From positions 44,509 to 108,508 of the forward strand of contig CAJOFR010000003.1 of the NCBI GenBank assembly GCA_905234195.1: a stretch of 64,000 bases of DNA, read 5' to 3'. The stretch is from an uncultured Selenomonadaceae bacterium (GTDB lineage: Bacteria > Bacillota > Negativicutes > Selenomonadales > Selenomonadaceae). The position numbers and the translations under genes are program-made. The stretch's first letter is position 1; the number at the start of each line of letters is the position of its first letter. The notes beneath the pieces are model-generated. The model searched no databases and had not been told where the DNA came from. It worked only from the letters and a program-made list of their open reading frames with translations. This document shows positions 44,228 to 53,392 of the stretch, piece by piece.

Positions 44228-45652
44228 ATGATAACATTTTTAGTGGCGTTGTTCACGTTGATTGCGGGATTTTTTATATACGGAAAAATAGTAGAAAGAT
44301 TTTTTAAGCCTACGGATAATCCAACACCTGCCGTGACGAAAAATGACGGCGTGGATTTTGTGCCGCTGCCAACGTGGAAAGTTTTTTTAATTCAGCTTTT
44401 AAATATCGCGGGTCTCGGTCCGATATTCGGCGCAATAAGCGGCGCGCTCTGGGGGCCATGCGTTTACATTTGGATTGTGCTTGGGACGATTTTTGCGGGC
44501 GGCGTCCACGATTATCTTTCGGGAATGATTTCCCTGCGCGAAGGCGGAAAAAGTTTAACGGAGATAGTCGGAAAATATATGGGTGACGGCGTTTTAAAAT
44601 TCATGCGCGTTTTTATGGTGTTGCTCCTGATTTTAATCGGCGCGGTGTTCACTGTGGGACCTGCCGGGCTTTTGAGAATATTCACTGGCTACAGTTTGAT
44701 GGTGCTGATAATTTTGATTTTATTTTATTATTTTCTCGCGACGTTGTTGCCGATTGACGCGATTATCGGAAAATTATACCCGCTGTTCGGAATTTGTTTC
44801 ATAGTCATGGCAGTCGGAATAATGTTTGGAATGTTTTTTGACGACGAATGCGTAATGCCGGAAATGGAATTTGCAAACCTGCACCCCGAAGGATTATTCA
44901 TTTGGCCTTTCATGTTCATAACGGTGGCTTGCGGCGCGGTGAGCGGTTTCCACGCAACACAATCGCCGATGATGGCACGTTGCCTGAAAAATGAACATCT
45001 CGGACGCCCCGTTTTTTATGGCGCGATGGTCTGCGAAGGAATTATCGCATTGATTTGGGCGGCCGCCGGAATAACTTTTTACGAATCACCGGCAGATCTC
45101 AACAATTTACTTCTGCAAAGCGGCGCGGGAGCTGTGGTCTACGAAATTTGCGAAGGATTTTTAGGCACCGGTCTGGGAATGTCTTTGGCGATGATTGGCG
45201 TAATTATTTGCCCGATAACTTCCGGCGATACCACTCTCCGCAGTGCGCGTCTGATTCTCGCCGATTGGTTTAACATTAATCAAAACGAAGTTAAAAAGCG
45301 TTTGGCTTTATCCGTGCCGATAATTCTTTCTGCGGGTTTCATAACTCAGCTTGACTTCAACGTAATTTGGAGATATTTTGCGTGGATGAATCAATCTATC
45401 GCAACGATTGTGCTCTGGACGGGCGCAGTCTACATGAACCAAAAATTTGAAGGCTCCTCGTATTTTGTCGCGCTTATCCCCGCGCTCTTCATGACGGTCG
45501 TGACGACAACATACATTTTGATGGCTCCGGAAGGTTTCAAAATGGACGTGGTTATCAGCACTTCGGTTGGGTTTATTTGTATGCTCGTCGCGCTTACGAA
45601 ATTTTGGAAGACGCGCCGCGCAGGAATTGAACCGCACGTAAAATTCGGATAA
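44228..45652 (+). CDS. cstA: CstA-family carbon starvation transporter
   Basis: This 474-aa membrane protein has at least 12 helices and the CstA signature in the first half (FVPLPTWKVFLIQLLNIAG and GPIFGAISGALWGP), then SGFHATQSPMMARCL. CstA relatives import pyruvate or small peptides. At 474 aa it is the short form common in anaerobes (E. coli CstA is about 700 aa). It is monocistronic or cotranscribed with the BrnT pair, which starts 22 bp downstream. Confidence 0.92.
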   Translation: MITFLVALFTLIAGFFIYGKIVERFFKPTDNPTPAVTKNDGVDFVPLPTWKVFLIQLLNIAGLGPIFGAISGALWGPCVYIWIVLGTIFAGGVHDYLSGMISLREGGKSLTEIVGKYMGDGVLKFMRVFMVLLLILIGAVFTVGPAGLLRIFTGYSLMVLIILILFYYFLATLLPIDAIIGKLYPLFGICFIVMAVGIMFGMFFDDECVMPEMEFANLHPEGLFIWPFMFITVACGAVSGFHATQSPMMARCLKNEHLGRPVFYGAMVCEGIIALIWAAAGITFYESPADLNNLLLQSGAGAVVYEICEGFLGTGLGMSLAMIGVIICPITSGDTTLRSARLILADWFNINQNEVKKRLALSVPIILSAGFITQLDFNVIWRYFAWMNQSIATIVLWTGAVYMNQKFEGSSYFVALIPALFMTVVTTTYILMAPEGFKMDVVISTSVGFICMLVALTKFWKTRRAGIEPHVKFG

Positions 45653-45674
45653 TCGAAAATTTTTTGGAGATGAT

Positions 45675-45980
45675 TTGGTGGGTGAGGTTATTATCGATGA
45701 TCATGTTGTTGAGTGGGACGACGAAAAGAACGAAAAAAATTTTAGGAAGCACAAAATAAGATTTGAAATTGCGGCGCGTGTTTTTCTTGACGAGAATAGA
45801 CTTGATGATTATGATGTATTTCACAGCGATTATGAAGATAGAATTAAAATCATAGGTCGAGTTGGAAAGGTTTTAGTTGTGATTTATACCGAACGCGGGG
45901 AAAATTATCGTTTGATTTCGGCGCGTTATGCAAATAAAAAGGAGGCAGATGATTATTATGGGCAGTATTCGTATTTATAA
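45675..45980 (+). CDS. brnT: BrnT-family toxin
   Basis: This 101-aa protein has the BrnT pattern: VVEWDDEKNEKNFRKHKIRF near the start, FLDENRLDD, and the C-terminal YRLISARYANKKEADDYY. BrnT toxins are RelE-fold RNases. The start is TTG 45675 or GTG 45678, behind a GGAG site. The partner gene overlaps its 3' end. Confidence 0.9.
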   Translation: MVGEVIIDDHVVEWDDEKNEKNFRKHKIRFEIAARVFLDENRLDDYDVFHSDYEDRIKIIGRVGKVLVVIYTERGENYRLISARYANKKEADDYYGQYSYL

Positions 45981-46149
45981 GGGCATGCCGCCACTTACAG
46001 AGGAACAGCTTGCAGAGATTATCGCAAATGCTCCAAAATCCGATGATGACATTGATTACAGCGATATTCCGCCCTTGACGGACGAGCAACTTGCAAGAAT
46101 GAAACCTGCGCGCCTTCGTGAAAAGAACAGAAAAAATATTGCAAGCTGA
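45958..46149 (+). CDS. brnA: BrnA-like antitoxin, short form
   Basis: This 63-aa protein (IRIYKGMPPLTEEQLAEI and DEQLARMKPARLREKN) matches the toxin-binding part of BrnA-like antitoxins. It stops before the ribbon-helix-helix DNA-binding segment that full BrnA proteins carry, and a terminator follows directly, so self-regulation may be lost. An alternative ATG is at 45949. It overlaps brnT by 23 nt. Confidence 0.7.
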   Translation: MGSIRIYKGMPPLTEEQLAEIIANAPKSDDDIDYSDIPPLTDEQLARMKPARLREKNRKNIAS

Positions 46150-46160
46150 AAAAATTTTAT

Positions 46161-46193
46161 CCCCCGATGAAAAATTCGTCGGGGGGTTTTTAT
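46161..46193 (+). terminator. Terminator of the brnTA unit
   Basis: CCCCCGA (46161-46167) pairs with TCGGGGG (46179-46185) and is followed by a T-run, ending the cstA-brnT-brnA transcript. Downstream, TGATATAAT (TATAAT at 46243-46248) is a probable extended -10 promoter for the histidine kinase. Confidence 0.9.
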
Positions 46194-46297
46194 TTTTGCG
46201 CAAGCCGCGAAAAAATTTATATGCGTTTGTCGAAAAAGGTGATATAATTCCGCCAAAACATGTTTTACCAAAAAAACATAAGTGGAGGATAATTTTA

Positions 46298-49200
46298 ATG
46301 GGAACGGAGCAAAACAGCGGGCTTATGCGCGCGGCCGTGATTGGTAGCATTATCGTCGCGATTATTTTGGTGGTGGGCACCTTCTTGACGGGGAGGAACG
46401 CCGGCGAAGATACGGAAACTGCTGTCCGCACAGTCAGCTTGCTTTACCTTGACGAACTTGCCGGGCGGCGTGAACAGGTCGTTGCTTCCACTTTGAGCAG
46501 CTACATTAACGACATTGATATTGCTATCGGGCTTATGGATAAAAACGATTTGAACAGCGCGGAAAGTCTGCAGGCATATCAAGCGAGAATGAAACAGCTA
46601 TACAGTCTCGAAAAATTTGCCTTCGTCGACGCGGACGGCTTGATTTATACTTCGCGGGGCACGCGCACGGACATTGACAAATATAATTTTGACTACAACA
46701 ATATCAGCGGACCGGAAATTTCTGTCAAAAATCTCGACACCAATAATAAAAAAGTCGTTATCGCCGCGCCGGTGGATCGTCTTCCCTTTCAAGGGAAACA
46801 TCTCGTAGTTTGTTTCATAGAAATTGATATGTCGCGCATGCTCGAAAATATTTCCTTCCAGGCGAATAACAACAACACAACTTTTTGCAACCTTTACACG
46901 CACGACGGAATTTCTTTAACGAATGTCGTACTCGGCGGGCTTGCCGGCAACACCAACCTTTTTACGGTTATGGATCGCGCGAGTTTTGACTCAAGTCATA
47001 CCCTTGCCGCTATGCGCGAAGATTTTGCGGCGAAAAAATCCGGCGTCGTCTCCTTCACCTACAACGACGTCAACGAAACTCTTTGCTATGTCCCCGTTCG
47101 CGGCACTGATTGGATGCTGACTTACCTGGTGCGCGAAAGTGTTATCAGCAACCAAATTAGCGCGATTTCCGACGGGATTATTCAGCGCAGTTTAATTCAA
47201 TCTGTTTTCACGGCTCTGGTTTTAATGGGTGTGTTCGGCGTAATGCTCTTTCAAATGCGGCGGGCGGCTAAAATAAATTTGGCGCGGGAAATTTCCGAAA
47301 CAGAAAATCGCGTCCGCCAACAGGAACTTGAAGAACAGCTCGCCTTGCAGGAAGAACTTTTGTCGCAGGAACAGTTGAAGGTTCAGCAGGACAACATGAT
47401 AACCGCGCTTGCCTCCGATTATCGCAGTGTCTACTACATAAATCTTGACGAGGACAACGGCATTTGTTATCGAAAAGATTCCAATCTGGAAGGCTACAAA
47501 GAGGAGGGCGAAAAATTTCCCTTCCGCGAAACTTTTACGGAGTACGCTTATCGTTACGTCGACGAAAATTATCGCGAAGGTTTCTTGAAGTTTATCGCGC
47601 CGGAAAATATTCGCGAAAAATTGTTGACGGATTCCATTATCGCCTATCGCTACCTCGCGCGCAGGGGTGACACGGAAAGTTACGAGATGTTGCGAATGGC
47701 GGGCGTTCGTCACGCGGAAGACAGGAAGGACGGTCAAATTCATGCGGTCGGTGTCGGTTTTTCGGACATTGATGCGGAAATGCGCGACTCCCTCGAAAAA
47801 AGTCAAGCACTTAGTGACGCGCTGAAGGCGGCGAACGAGGCAAGCACTGCTAAAACTGTTTTCCTCTCGAACATGAGCCACGAGATACGCACGCCGATGA
47901 ACGCGATTATCGGGCTGGACAATCTTGCCCTGCATGAAAAAGATGTCCCGCTGAAAGTTCGTGACTACCTCCAAAAAATCGGCACTTCCGCGCAACATTT
48001 GCTTTCGCTGATTAATGATATTCTCGATATGTCGCGTATCGAATCGGGAAGAATGACGATAAAGAACGAGGAATTTTCTTTCTCGAAATGCATTGAACAG
48101 ATTAACACGATTTTCAGCGGGCAGTGTCAAGAAAAAGGTCTGCAATATAACTGCCAGATAAACGGAATGGTCGACGATTATTATATCGGCGACGGCGTCA
48201 AGCTCCGTCAAGTGCTGATAAATATTTTGGGCAACGCCGTAAAATTCACTCCGGCGGGCGGCAATGTTGATTTTATCGTTGAAAAAATGGCGAACTTCGA
48301 CGGCAAATCAGCTCTTCAGTTCACGATTAAAGACACGGGGATTGGAATGAGCGAAGAGTTTATCCCGAAACTTTTTGAAGCCTTCAGCCAGGAAAATTCC
48401 GCCGTCAGCAACAAATACGGCAGTTCCGGTCTCGGCATGGCGATTACGAAAAGTATTATCGAGATGATGAACGGCAAGATTGACGTCGAAAGCGAAAAGG
48501 GTGTCGGCACGACTTTTACTGTGGCTGTGACTTTGCTGGACTCCGATAAAAAATCTGCGGACGACTCCGGCGACATTGAAATTTTCCCGCAAACGATGAA
48601 AGTTTTGGTGATTGACGACGACCCCATTGCTTGCGAACACGCCAAACTTGTTTTGGAGAAGGCGGGGATTTCTGCGGAAACTGTCCTTTCCGGCAAAGAG
48701 GCCCTCGACATGATAAAATTGCGTCATGCGCGGCGGGATTCTTACAATTTAATTATCGTCGATTGGCAGATGCCGGAAATGGACGGCGTCGAAGTCACCA
48801 GGAAAATCCGCGAGACCATAGGCGAGGAGCCCGCGATTATTATTCTTACCGCGTACAATTGGGACGATATAATAGACGAGGCAGTCGCCGCCGGCGTCGA
48901 TAGTTTCATTGCGAAACCGCTGTTCTCCGGAAATTTGCTGGAGGAGTTCAAAGCCGCCTTGAGGAAGAAAAAAATTTTCTCCCCTGCCGCGAAAAGAAAA
49001 GCTGACTTGAAAGGGCGCAGGATTCTTTTGGCTGAAGATATGGTCGTGAACGCGGAAATTATGATGGAAGTTTTGAAAATGCGCGATATGATTCCGGAGC
49101 ACGCCGAAAACGGAAAGATTGCCGTCGAAATGTTTTCGTCACACCCCGAAGGATACTACGACGCGATTTTAATGGATATGCGCATGCCCGAAATGAACGG

Positions 49201-49390
49201 CTTGGAGGCAACAATGGCGATTCGCGCAATGAAACGTGTCGACGCGAAAAAAATTCCGATTATCGCGCTGACTGCCAATGCCTTTGACGAAGACGTTCAG
49301 CGCAGTTTGCAGTCGGGGCTGAACGCTCATTTAAGCAAGCCGGTTGATCCCGAAGTTTTGTTCGAGACTTTGGAGACAATGATAAAATAA
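46298..49390 (+). CDS. Hybrid sensor histidine kinase with two receiver domains
   Basis: This 1030-aa membrane sensor starts at ATG 46298 behind GTGGAGG; the frame upstream is unsupported. It has a first helix (11-33), an extracytoplasmic sensor of about 280 residues that looks Cache-like, a second helix near 315-335, a coiled coil, a PAS-like segment, HisKA with MSHEIRTPMNAII (His528), a HATPase domain, and two receivers with phosphate-acceptor aspartates at about 822 (IIVDWQMPEMDG) and 960 (LMDMRMPEMNG). It is a phosphorelay kinase without an output domain, so it must signal through a separate protein. The stimulus is unknown. Confidence 0.93.
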   Translation: MGTEQNSGLMRAAVIGSIIVAIILVVGTFLTGRNAGEDTETAVRTVSLLYLDELAGRREQVVASTLSSYINDIDIAIGLMDKNDLNSAESLQAYQARMKQLYSLEKFAFVDADGLIYTSRGTRTDIDKYNFDYNNISGPEISVKNLDTNNKKVVIAAPVDRLPFQGKHLVVCFIEIDMSRMLENISFQANNNNTTFCNLYTHDGISLTNVVLGGLAGNTNLFTVMDRASFDSSHTLAAMREDFAAKKSGVVSFTYNDVNETLCYVPVRGTDWMLTYLVRESVISNQISAISDGIIQRSLIQSVFTALVLMGVFGVMLFQMRRAAKINLAREISETENRVRQQELEEQLALQEELLSQEQLKVQQDNMITALASDYRSVYYINLDEDNGICYRKDSNLEGYKEEGEKFPFRETFTEYAYRYVDENYREGFLKFIAPENIREKLLTDSIIAYRYLARRGDTESYEMLRMAGVRHAEDRKDGQIHAVGVGFSDIDAEMRDSLEKSQALSDALKAANEASTAKTVFLSNMSHEIRTPMNAIIGLDNLALHEKDVPLKVRDYLQKIGTSAQHLLSLINDILDMSRIESGRMTIKNEEFSFSKCIEQINTIFSGQCQEKGLQYNCQINGMVDDYYIGDGVKLRQVLINILGNAVKFTPAGGNVDFIVEKMANFDGKSALQFTIKDTGIGMSEEFIPKLFEAFSQENSAVSNKYGSSGLGMAITKSIIEMMNGKIDVESEKGVGTTFTVAVTLLDSDKKSADDSGDIEIFPQTMKVLVIDDDPIACEHAKLVLEKAGISAETVLSGKEALDMIKLRHARRDSYNLIIVDWQMPEMDGVEVTRKIRETIGEEPAIIILTAYNWDDIIDEAVAAGVDSFIAKPLFSGNLLEEFKAALRKKKIFSPAAKRKADLKGRRILLAEDMVVNAEIMMEVLKMRDMIPEHAENGKIAVEMFSSHPEGYYDAILMDMRMPEMNGLEATMAIRAMKRVDAKKIPIIALTANAFDEDVQRSLQSGLNAHLSKPVDPEVLFETLETMIK

Positions 49391-49405
49391 ACGCGGAGGA
49401 CTGAA

Positions 49406-50056
49406 ATGGAAATTAAGGTTATGAAAAATATTTTGGGGGAGAATGATAAAATCGCCGCCGAAAATCGGAAAATGTTTCGCGAAAAAAAAATTGTCGTCGT
49501 GAATTTAATGGGTTCGCCCGGCAGCGGCAAAACTTCCCTGCTTGAAAAAACTCTGTCGAAAATCGCGGAAAAAATTAATGTTGCCGTTATCGAAGGGGAT
49601 TTATTCACCGCGCGCGACGCCGAAAGAATCGAGCGGCACAAAATTCCCGTCGTGCAGATTAACACTTCGGGCGGCTGTCATTTGGATGCGGCTATGGTTC
49701 GCCGCGCCGCCGAGTCGATTAATCTTGACGAAACTGATTTGCTTATCGTCGAGAACGTCGGGAATTTGGTTTGCCCTGCAGAATTTGACGTCGGCGAAAA
49801 TTTTAAAGCGGTCGTGCTGTCGATAACCGAAGGCGACGATAAGCCCATGAAGTACCCGCTAATTTTCAAAGAGTCCGCGATAACTCTGCTGAATAAAATT
49901 GATTTGTTGCCCTTCACGAATTTTGACGTTGCCGCCGCCCGCGAAGACTTGACGACGTTGCACCCGAACATTGAAATTATCGAGACTTCCTGCACAAAAA
50001 ATATCGGGCTTGACGCGTGGGCTGATTGGCTCTTGAAAAAAGTCGAGGTGATTTAA
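49406..50056 (+). CDS. hypB: Hydrogenase nickel-incorporation GTPase
   Basis: HypB delivers nickel to [NiFe]-hydrogenase precursors. The 216-aa protein has Walker A MGSPGSGKTSLLE, EGDLFTARDAERI, the metal-binding cysteine in NTSGGCHLDA, and LNKIDLLPF. It lacks the N-terminal His-rich stretch of some HypBs. GCGGAGG precedes the ATG. The maturation protease follows directly, but no hydrogenase structural genes are in the window. Confidence 0.95.
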   Translation: MEIKVMKNILGENDKIAAENRKMFREKKIVVVNLMGSPGSGKTSLLEKTLSKIAEKINVAVIEGDLFTARDAERIERHKIPVVQINTSGGCHLDAAMVRRAAESINLDETDLLIVENVGNLVCPAEFDVGENFKAVVLSITEGDDKPMKYPLIFKESAITLLNKIDLLPFTNFDVAAAREDLTTLHPNIEIIETSCTKNIGLDAWADWLLKKVEVI

Positions 50057-50545
50057 TTGGAGAGCTTGTTTGTTTCTGAAATTACCGTGCTCGGCGTCGG
50101 CAATACGATTTTAAGCGACGAGGGCTTTGGCGTGCGCGTCGTCGAGTATCTCCAAAAAAATTACACCTTCCCGCAAAATGTTCAGCTTGTCGACGGCGGC
50201 ACGCTCGGCGTTGAATTAATGCATTTCATTGTTGGGACGCAAAAGCTTTTGATTATCGATTCGATTAACGGCGGCGTTGAGGCGGGGAGAATTTTTCACC
50301 TGCGCGACGACGAAATTTTCAGGCACTTCACGCAAAAAATTTCCGCCCACGAAGTCGGCATACAAGACGTCTTGACGATGCTTGAGATTACCGGCAAAAA
50401 AATTCCCCGCGTCGAACTGATAGGCGCGCAGCCGTACAGCCTGGAGGCGGGGACGGAATTAACTCCGCAAATGAAAAAGCTCTTGCCGGTTTTCGCGACA
50501 AAAGCTTTGGAAATTTTGCAAAGTTGGAATGTAAAACTAGTGTGA
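50057..50545 (+). CDS. Hydrogenase maturation protease (HyaD/HybD family)
   Basis: This 162-aa endopeptidase clips the C-terminus of the [NiFe]-hydrogenase large subunit after nickel insertion. Motifs are GVGNTILSDEGFGVRVVE (with the nickel-binding glutamate), VDGGTLGVELM and AHEVGIQDVL. The TTG start at 50057 immediately follows the hypB stop. clpB converges 3 bp downstream. Confidence 0.9.
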   Translation: MESLFVSEITVLGVGNTILSDEGFGVRVVEYLQKNYTFPQNVQLVDGGTLGVELMHFIVGTQKLLIIDSINGGVEAGRIFHLRDDEIFRHFTQKISAHEVGIQDVLTMLEITGKKIPRVELIGAQPYSLEAGTELTPQMKKLLPVFATKALEILQSWNVKLV

Positions 50546-50547
50546 AA

Positions 50548-53172
50548 TTATTTTTTTATCGAGACCTTCGCCGGTTTTGCATTGAAGGTAAAATTCTTGC
50601 CGTCCGAATCAATTTCGACTGTGTCGCCGTCCTTGACTTCGCCGGCGATAATTTTTTTGCTAAGTTCAGTTTCGACGGTGCGGGACAACAGCCGACGAAG
50701 AGGACGCGCGCCAAAATTCGGGTCAAATCCCTGCTTGGCAAGTGCGTCAACCGCGTTATCAGTCCACGTCAAAATTACATTGATCTGCTTTTCGAGACGT
50801 TCGGCAAGATTTTTCAGCAGAATCTGCGCGATCGACTTGACCTGCTCTTCCGCTAAAGACTTGAACACGATAATATCATCGACGCGGTTCAAAAATTCGG
50901 GGCGGAAATAATCTTTCAGCATATCTTTAATTACAGACTCCGCCTCCGCGAAATCCTTGTTCGTGATAAAACCAATCTTCGCGCGCTGTAAAATTTCTTG
51001 TGAGCCGAGATTACTTGTCATGATAATCACGGTGTTCTTAAAATTCACGACGCGCCCTTTGCCGTCCGTCAATCTGCCGTCGTCAAGAATCTGCAGGAGC
51101 ACATTGAAAACATCGCGGTGCGCCTTTTCTATCTCGTCAAGAAGAATGACACTGTAGGGGCGGCGTCTTACGGCCTCTGTCAGCTGCCCGCCTTCGTCGT
51201 AGCCGACGTAACCTGGAGGCGCGCCAATCAAACGCGCGACGGTGTGTTTCTCCATAAACTCACTCATATCGACGCGAATAATACTGCGCTCGTCGTCGAA
51301 GAGAGCCTCCGCCAAAGTTTTCGCGAGCTCCGTTTTGCCGACGCCGGTCGGTCCGAGAAAAATGAACGAACCAATCGGGCGGTTGGGATCCTTGATACCT
51401 GCGCGCGCCCGCAAAATCGCCTCGCTGACAACTCTGACTGCCTCGTCCTGCCCGACAACGCGCTTGTGCAAAGTGTCTTCCAGGTGCAAAAGTTTTTCGC
51501 GCTCCCCCGTCATCATTTTGATCACGGGAATGCCCGTCCAGCGGCTGACAACTTTCGCAATGTCCTCTTCGCCGACTTCCTCTTTCAGCAAACGCTCATC
51601 TTTGGACTGCGCGGCAATTTCGGTTTCAAAATTTTTCAGCGTCGTTTGAAGTTCGGGGAGCTTGCCATATTTCAGCTCGGAAAGTTTTTGCAAATCGTAG
51701 GCGCGTTCGGCCGCCGCCATTTGATTATTAACCTCGTCAATCTCCTTTTTGATAGCACGCACGCGCAGAATCGACTGCTTTTCAGCTTCCCACTTGTCGC
51801 GCAAAATTTTCTCGTCCGCCTGAAGTTTTGCCTTCTCGTCCGAAATATTTTTCAGCTTGTCTTTAGACGCGGAATCAGTTTCCTTTTTCAAAGCCTGTTC
51901 CTCAATTTCAAGCTGCATAATTTTCCGGCGGATCTCGTCAATCGGCGCGGGCAGTGATTCAATTTCGGTACGCAGTTTCGCCGCCGCCTCGTCTACCAAA
52001 TCAATCGCCTTATCGGGCAAAAATCTATCAGAAATATATCTGTCCGAAAGAGTGGCCGCCGCAACCAAAGCCGCGTCACGAATCCTGACGCCGTGATGAA
52101 CTTCGTAGCGTTCCTTCAGCCCGCGCAAAATGGTTATCGTATCTTCGACAGTCGGTTCGCCGACCATGACCGGCTGAAAACGACGCTCAAGCGCGGTATC
52201 CTTTTCTATATACTTGCGGTATTCGTTCAGCGTCGTCGCGCCAATACAACGCAACTCCCCGCGCGCCAGCATCGGTTTCAAAATATTTCCGGCGTCCATT
52301 GCGCCCTCCGCCTTGCCCGCGCCAACAACCGTGTGAACTTCGTCGATAAAGAGCAAAATTTGTCCGTCAGACTTCGCAATTTCGGCAAGGACAGTTTTCA
52401 GACGCTCCTCAAATTCCCCGCGAAACTTCGCGCCGGCAATAAGAGAGCCCATATCCAGCGCGTAGAGAGTTTTATTTTTCAGAGACTCCGGCACGTCGCC
52501 GGCAATAATCCTCCGCGCCAGACCTTCAACAATCGCAGTCTTGCCGACGCCCGGTTCACCGATAAGCACCGGATTATTTTTCGTGCGGCGGCTCAAAATT
52601 TCTATCGTCCGCCTAATTTCTTCGTCGCGCCCGATAACCGGATCGAGTTTGCCCGCGCGCGCAGCTTGTGTCAAATCGCGCCCAAACTTCGACAACGCCT
52701 GATAAGCTTCCTCCGGATTTTCGCTCGTGACATTTTGTTTACGATTCTTTTTAATAGAGTCGTCAATTTTGTTTCGCGTCAACTTAAATTCCTTCGCGAT
52801 GTCTTTTACCGTGTCGTTGCCGTCGGTGACCAGCGCAAGCAACAAATGTTCCGTGCTTATGTATTCGTCGCGCATGGACATGGAATATTCCCGCGCCTTC
52901 CCGACGACGCGCGCCAGGTCGACACCCATTGAAAGCCTTTCCTGCCCTTTGACGCTCGGAATTTTATTCAGCTCCGCCTCCAGCCGGACTTTTAACATTG
53001 GTAAATCCGTTTGACACTCCGCGAAAATTGTTTCGAGCAATCCTTCCGGCTCCTTCGCCAACGCCAATAATAAATGCACCGAATTAAATTCTTGATGATA
53101 TTTCATCGCCGCGATTTGTTGCGCCGCCTGAATTGCTGTCATTGCTTTTGCTGTATATTTTTCTCCTGCCAT
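50548..53172 (-). CDS. clpB: Chaperone ClpB (disaggregase)
   Basis: ClpB extracts proteins from aggregates together with DnaK. The 874-aa protein has the N-domain ([20 protein letters not shown]), AAA1 with [13 protein letters not shown], the long M-domain coiled coil (about 410-530), and AAA2 with [13 protein letters not shown] and a C-terminal [14 protein letters not shown]. It has normal full length. AGGAGAG precedes the ATG. The upstream region carries a promoter with an overlapping inverted repeat. Confidence 0.97.
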   Translation of the reverse strand: MAGEKYTAKAMTAIQAAQQIAAMKYHQEFNSVHLLLALAKEPEGLLETIFAECQTDLPMLKVRLEAELNKIPSVKGQERLSMGVDLARVVGKAREYSMSMRDEYISTEHLLLALVTDGNDTVKDIAKEFKLTRNKIDDSIKKNRKQNVTSENPEEAYQALSKFGRDLTQAARAGKLDPVIGRDEEIRRTIEILSRRTKNNPVLIGEPGVGKTAIVEGLARRIIAGDVPESLKNKTLYALDMGSLIAGAKFRGEFEERLKTVLAEIAKSDGQILLFIDEVHTVVGAGKAEGAMDAGNILKPMLARGELRCIGATTLNEYRKYIEKDTALERRFQPVMVGEPTVEDTITILRGLKERYEVHHGVRIRDAALVAAATLSDRYISDRFLPDKAIDLVDEAAAKLRTEIESLPAPIDEIRRKIMQLEIEEQALKKETDSASKDKLKNISDEKAKLQADEKILRDKWEAEKQSILRVRAIKKEIDEVNNQMAAAERAYDLQKLSELKYGKLPELQTTLKNFETEIAAQSKDERLLKEEVGEEDIAKVVSRWTGIPVIKMMTGEREKLLHLEDTLHKRVVGQDEAVRVVSEAILRARAGIKDPNRPIGSFIFLGPTGVGKTELAKTLAEALFDDERSIIRVDMSEFMEKHTVARLIGAPPGYVGYDEGGQLTEAVRRRPYSVILLDEIEKAHRDVFNVLLQILDDGRLTDGKGRVVNFKNTVIIMTSNLGSQEILQRAKIGFITNKDFAEAESVIKDMLKDYFRPEFLNRVDDIIVFKSLAEEQVKSIAQILLKNLAERLEKQINVILTWTDNAVDALAKQGFDPNFGARPLRRLLSRTVETELSKKIIAGEVKDGDTVEIDSDGKNFTFNAKPAKVSIKK

Positions 53173-53259
53173 TTTTTATCTCTCCTTCTTAAGGGCTAAG
53201 GGTTAAGGGGAAAGAATCTTACCCCTTGCCGCTTACCACTTATCTGTTTGACGTTTTGA

Positions 53260-53314
53260 ATAATAACATTGATAAGACAAAAAGTCAAGAAAAATTTTAG
53301 ACGTTTTGTCTTAT
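53260..53314 (-). promoter_or_regulatory. clpB promoter with overlapping operator-like inverted repeat
   Basis: On the minus strand, TTGACT, 17-bp spacer and TATTAT (53260-53265) form a promoter. A perfect 11-bp inverted repeat, ATAAGACAAAA (53272-53282) and TTTTGTCTTAT (53304-53314), spans the -35 and spacer. It is neither CIRCE nor a canonical CtsR box. The leader down to clpB also contains a CCCTTAA-like tract at 53187-53245. Confidence 0.7.
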
Positions 53315-53392
53315 GAAATAAACTTTTCAAAAGTTGACGAAAGGCGGCTGTTGATATAAAATTTCCAGAAAAAAGATGGAGCGGTATGGAGA

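Noticed and set aside
53173..53392. CIRCE or CtsR operator before clpB
   Set aside because: No TTAGCACTC-type repeat is present, and the AGACAAA/AGTCAAG heptads are spaced by 1 nt rather than 3, so I only call an unknown operator.
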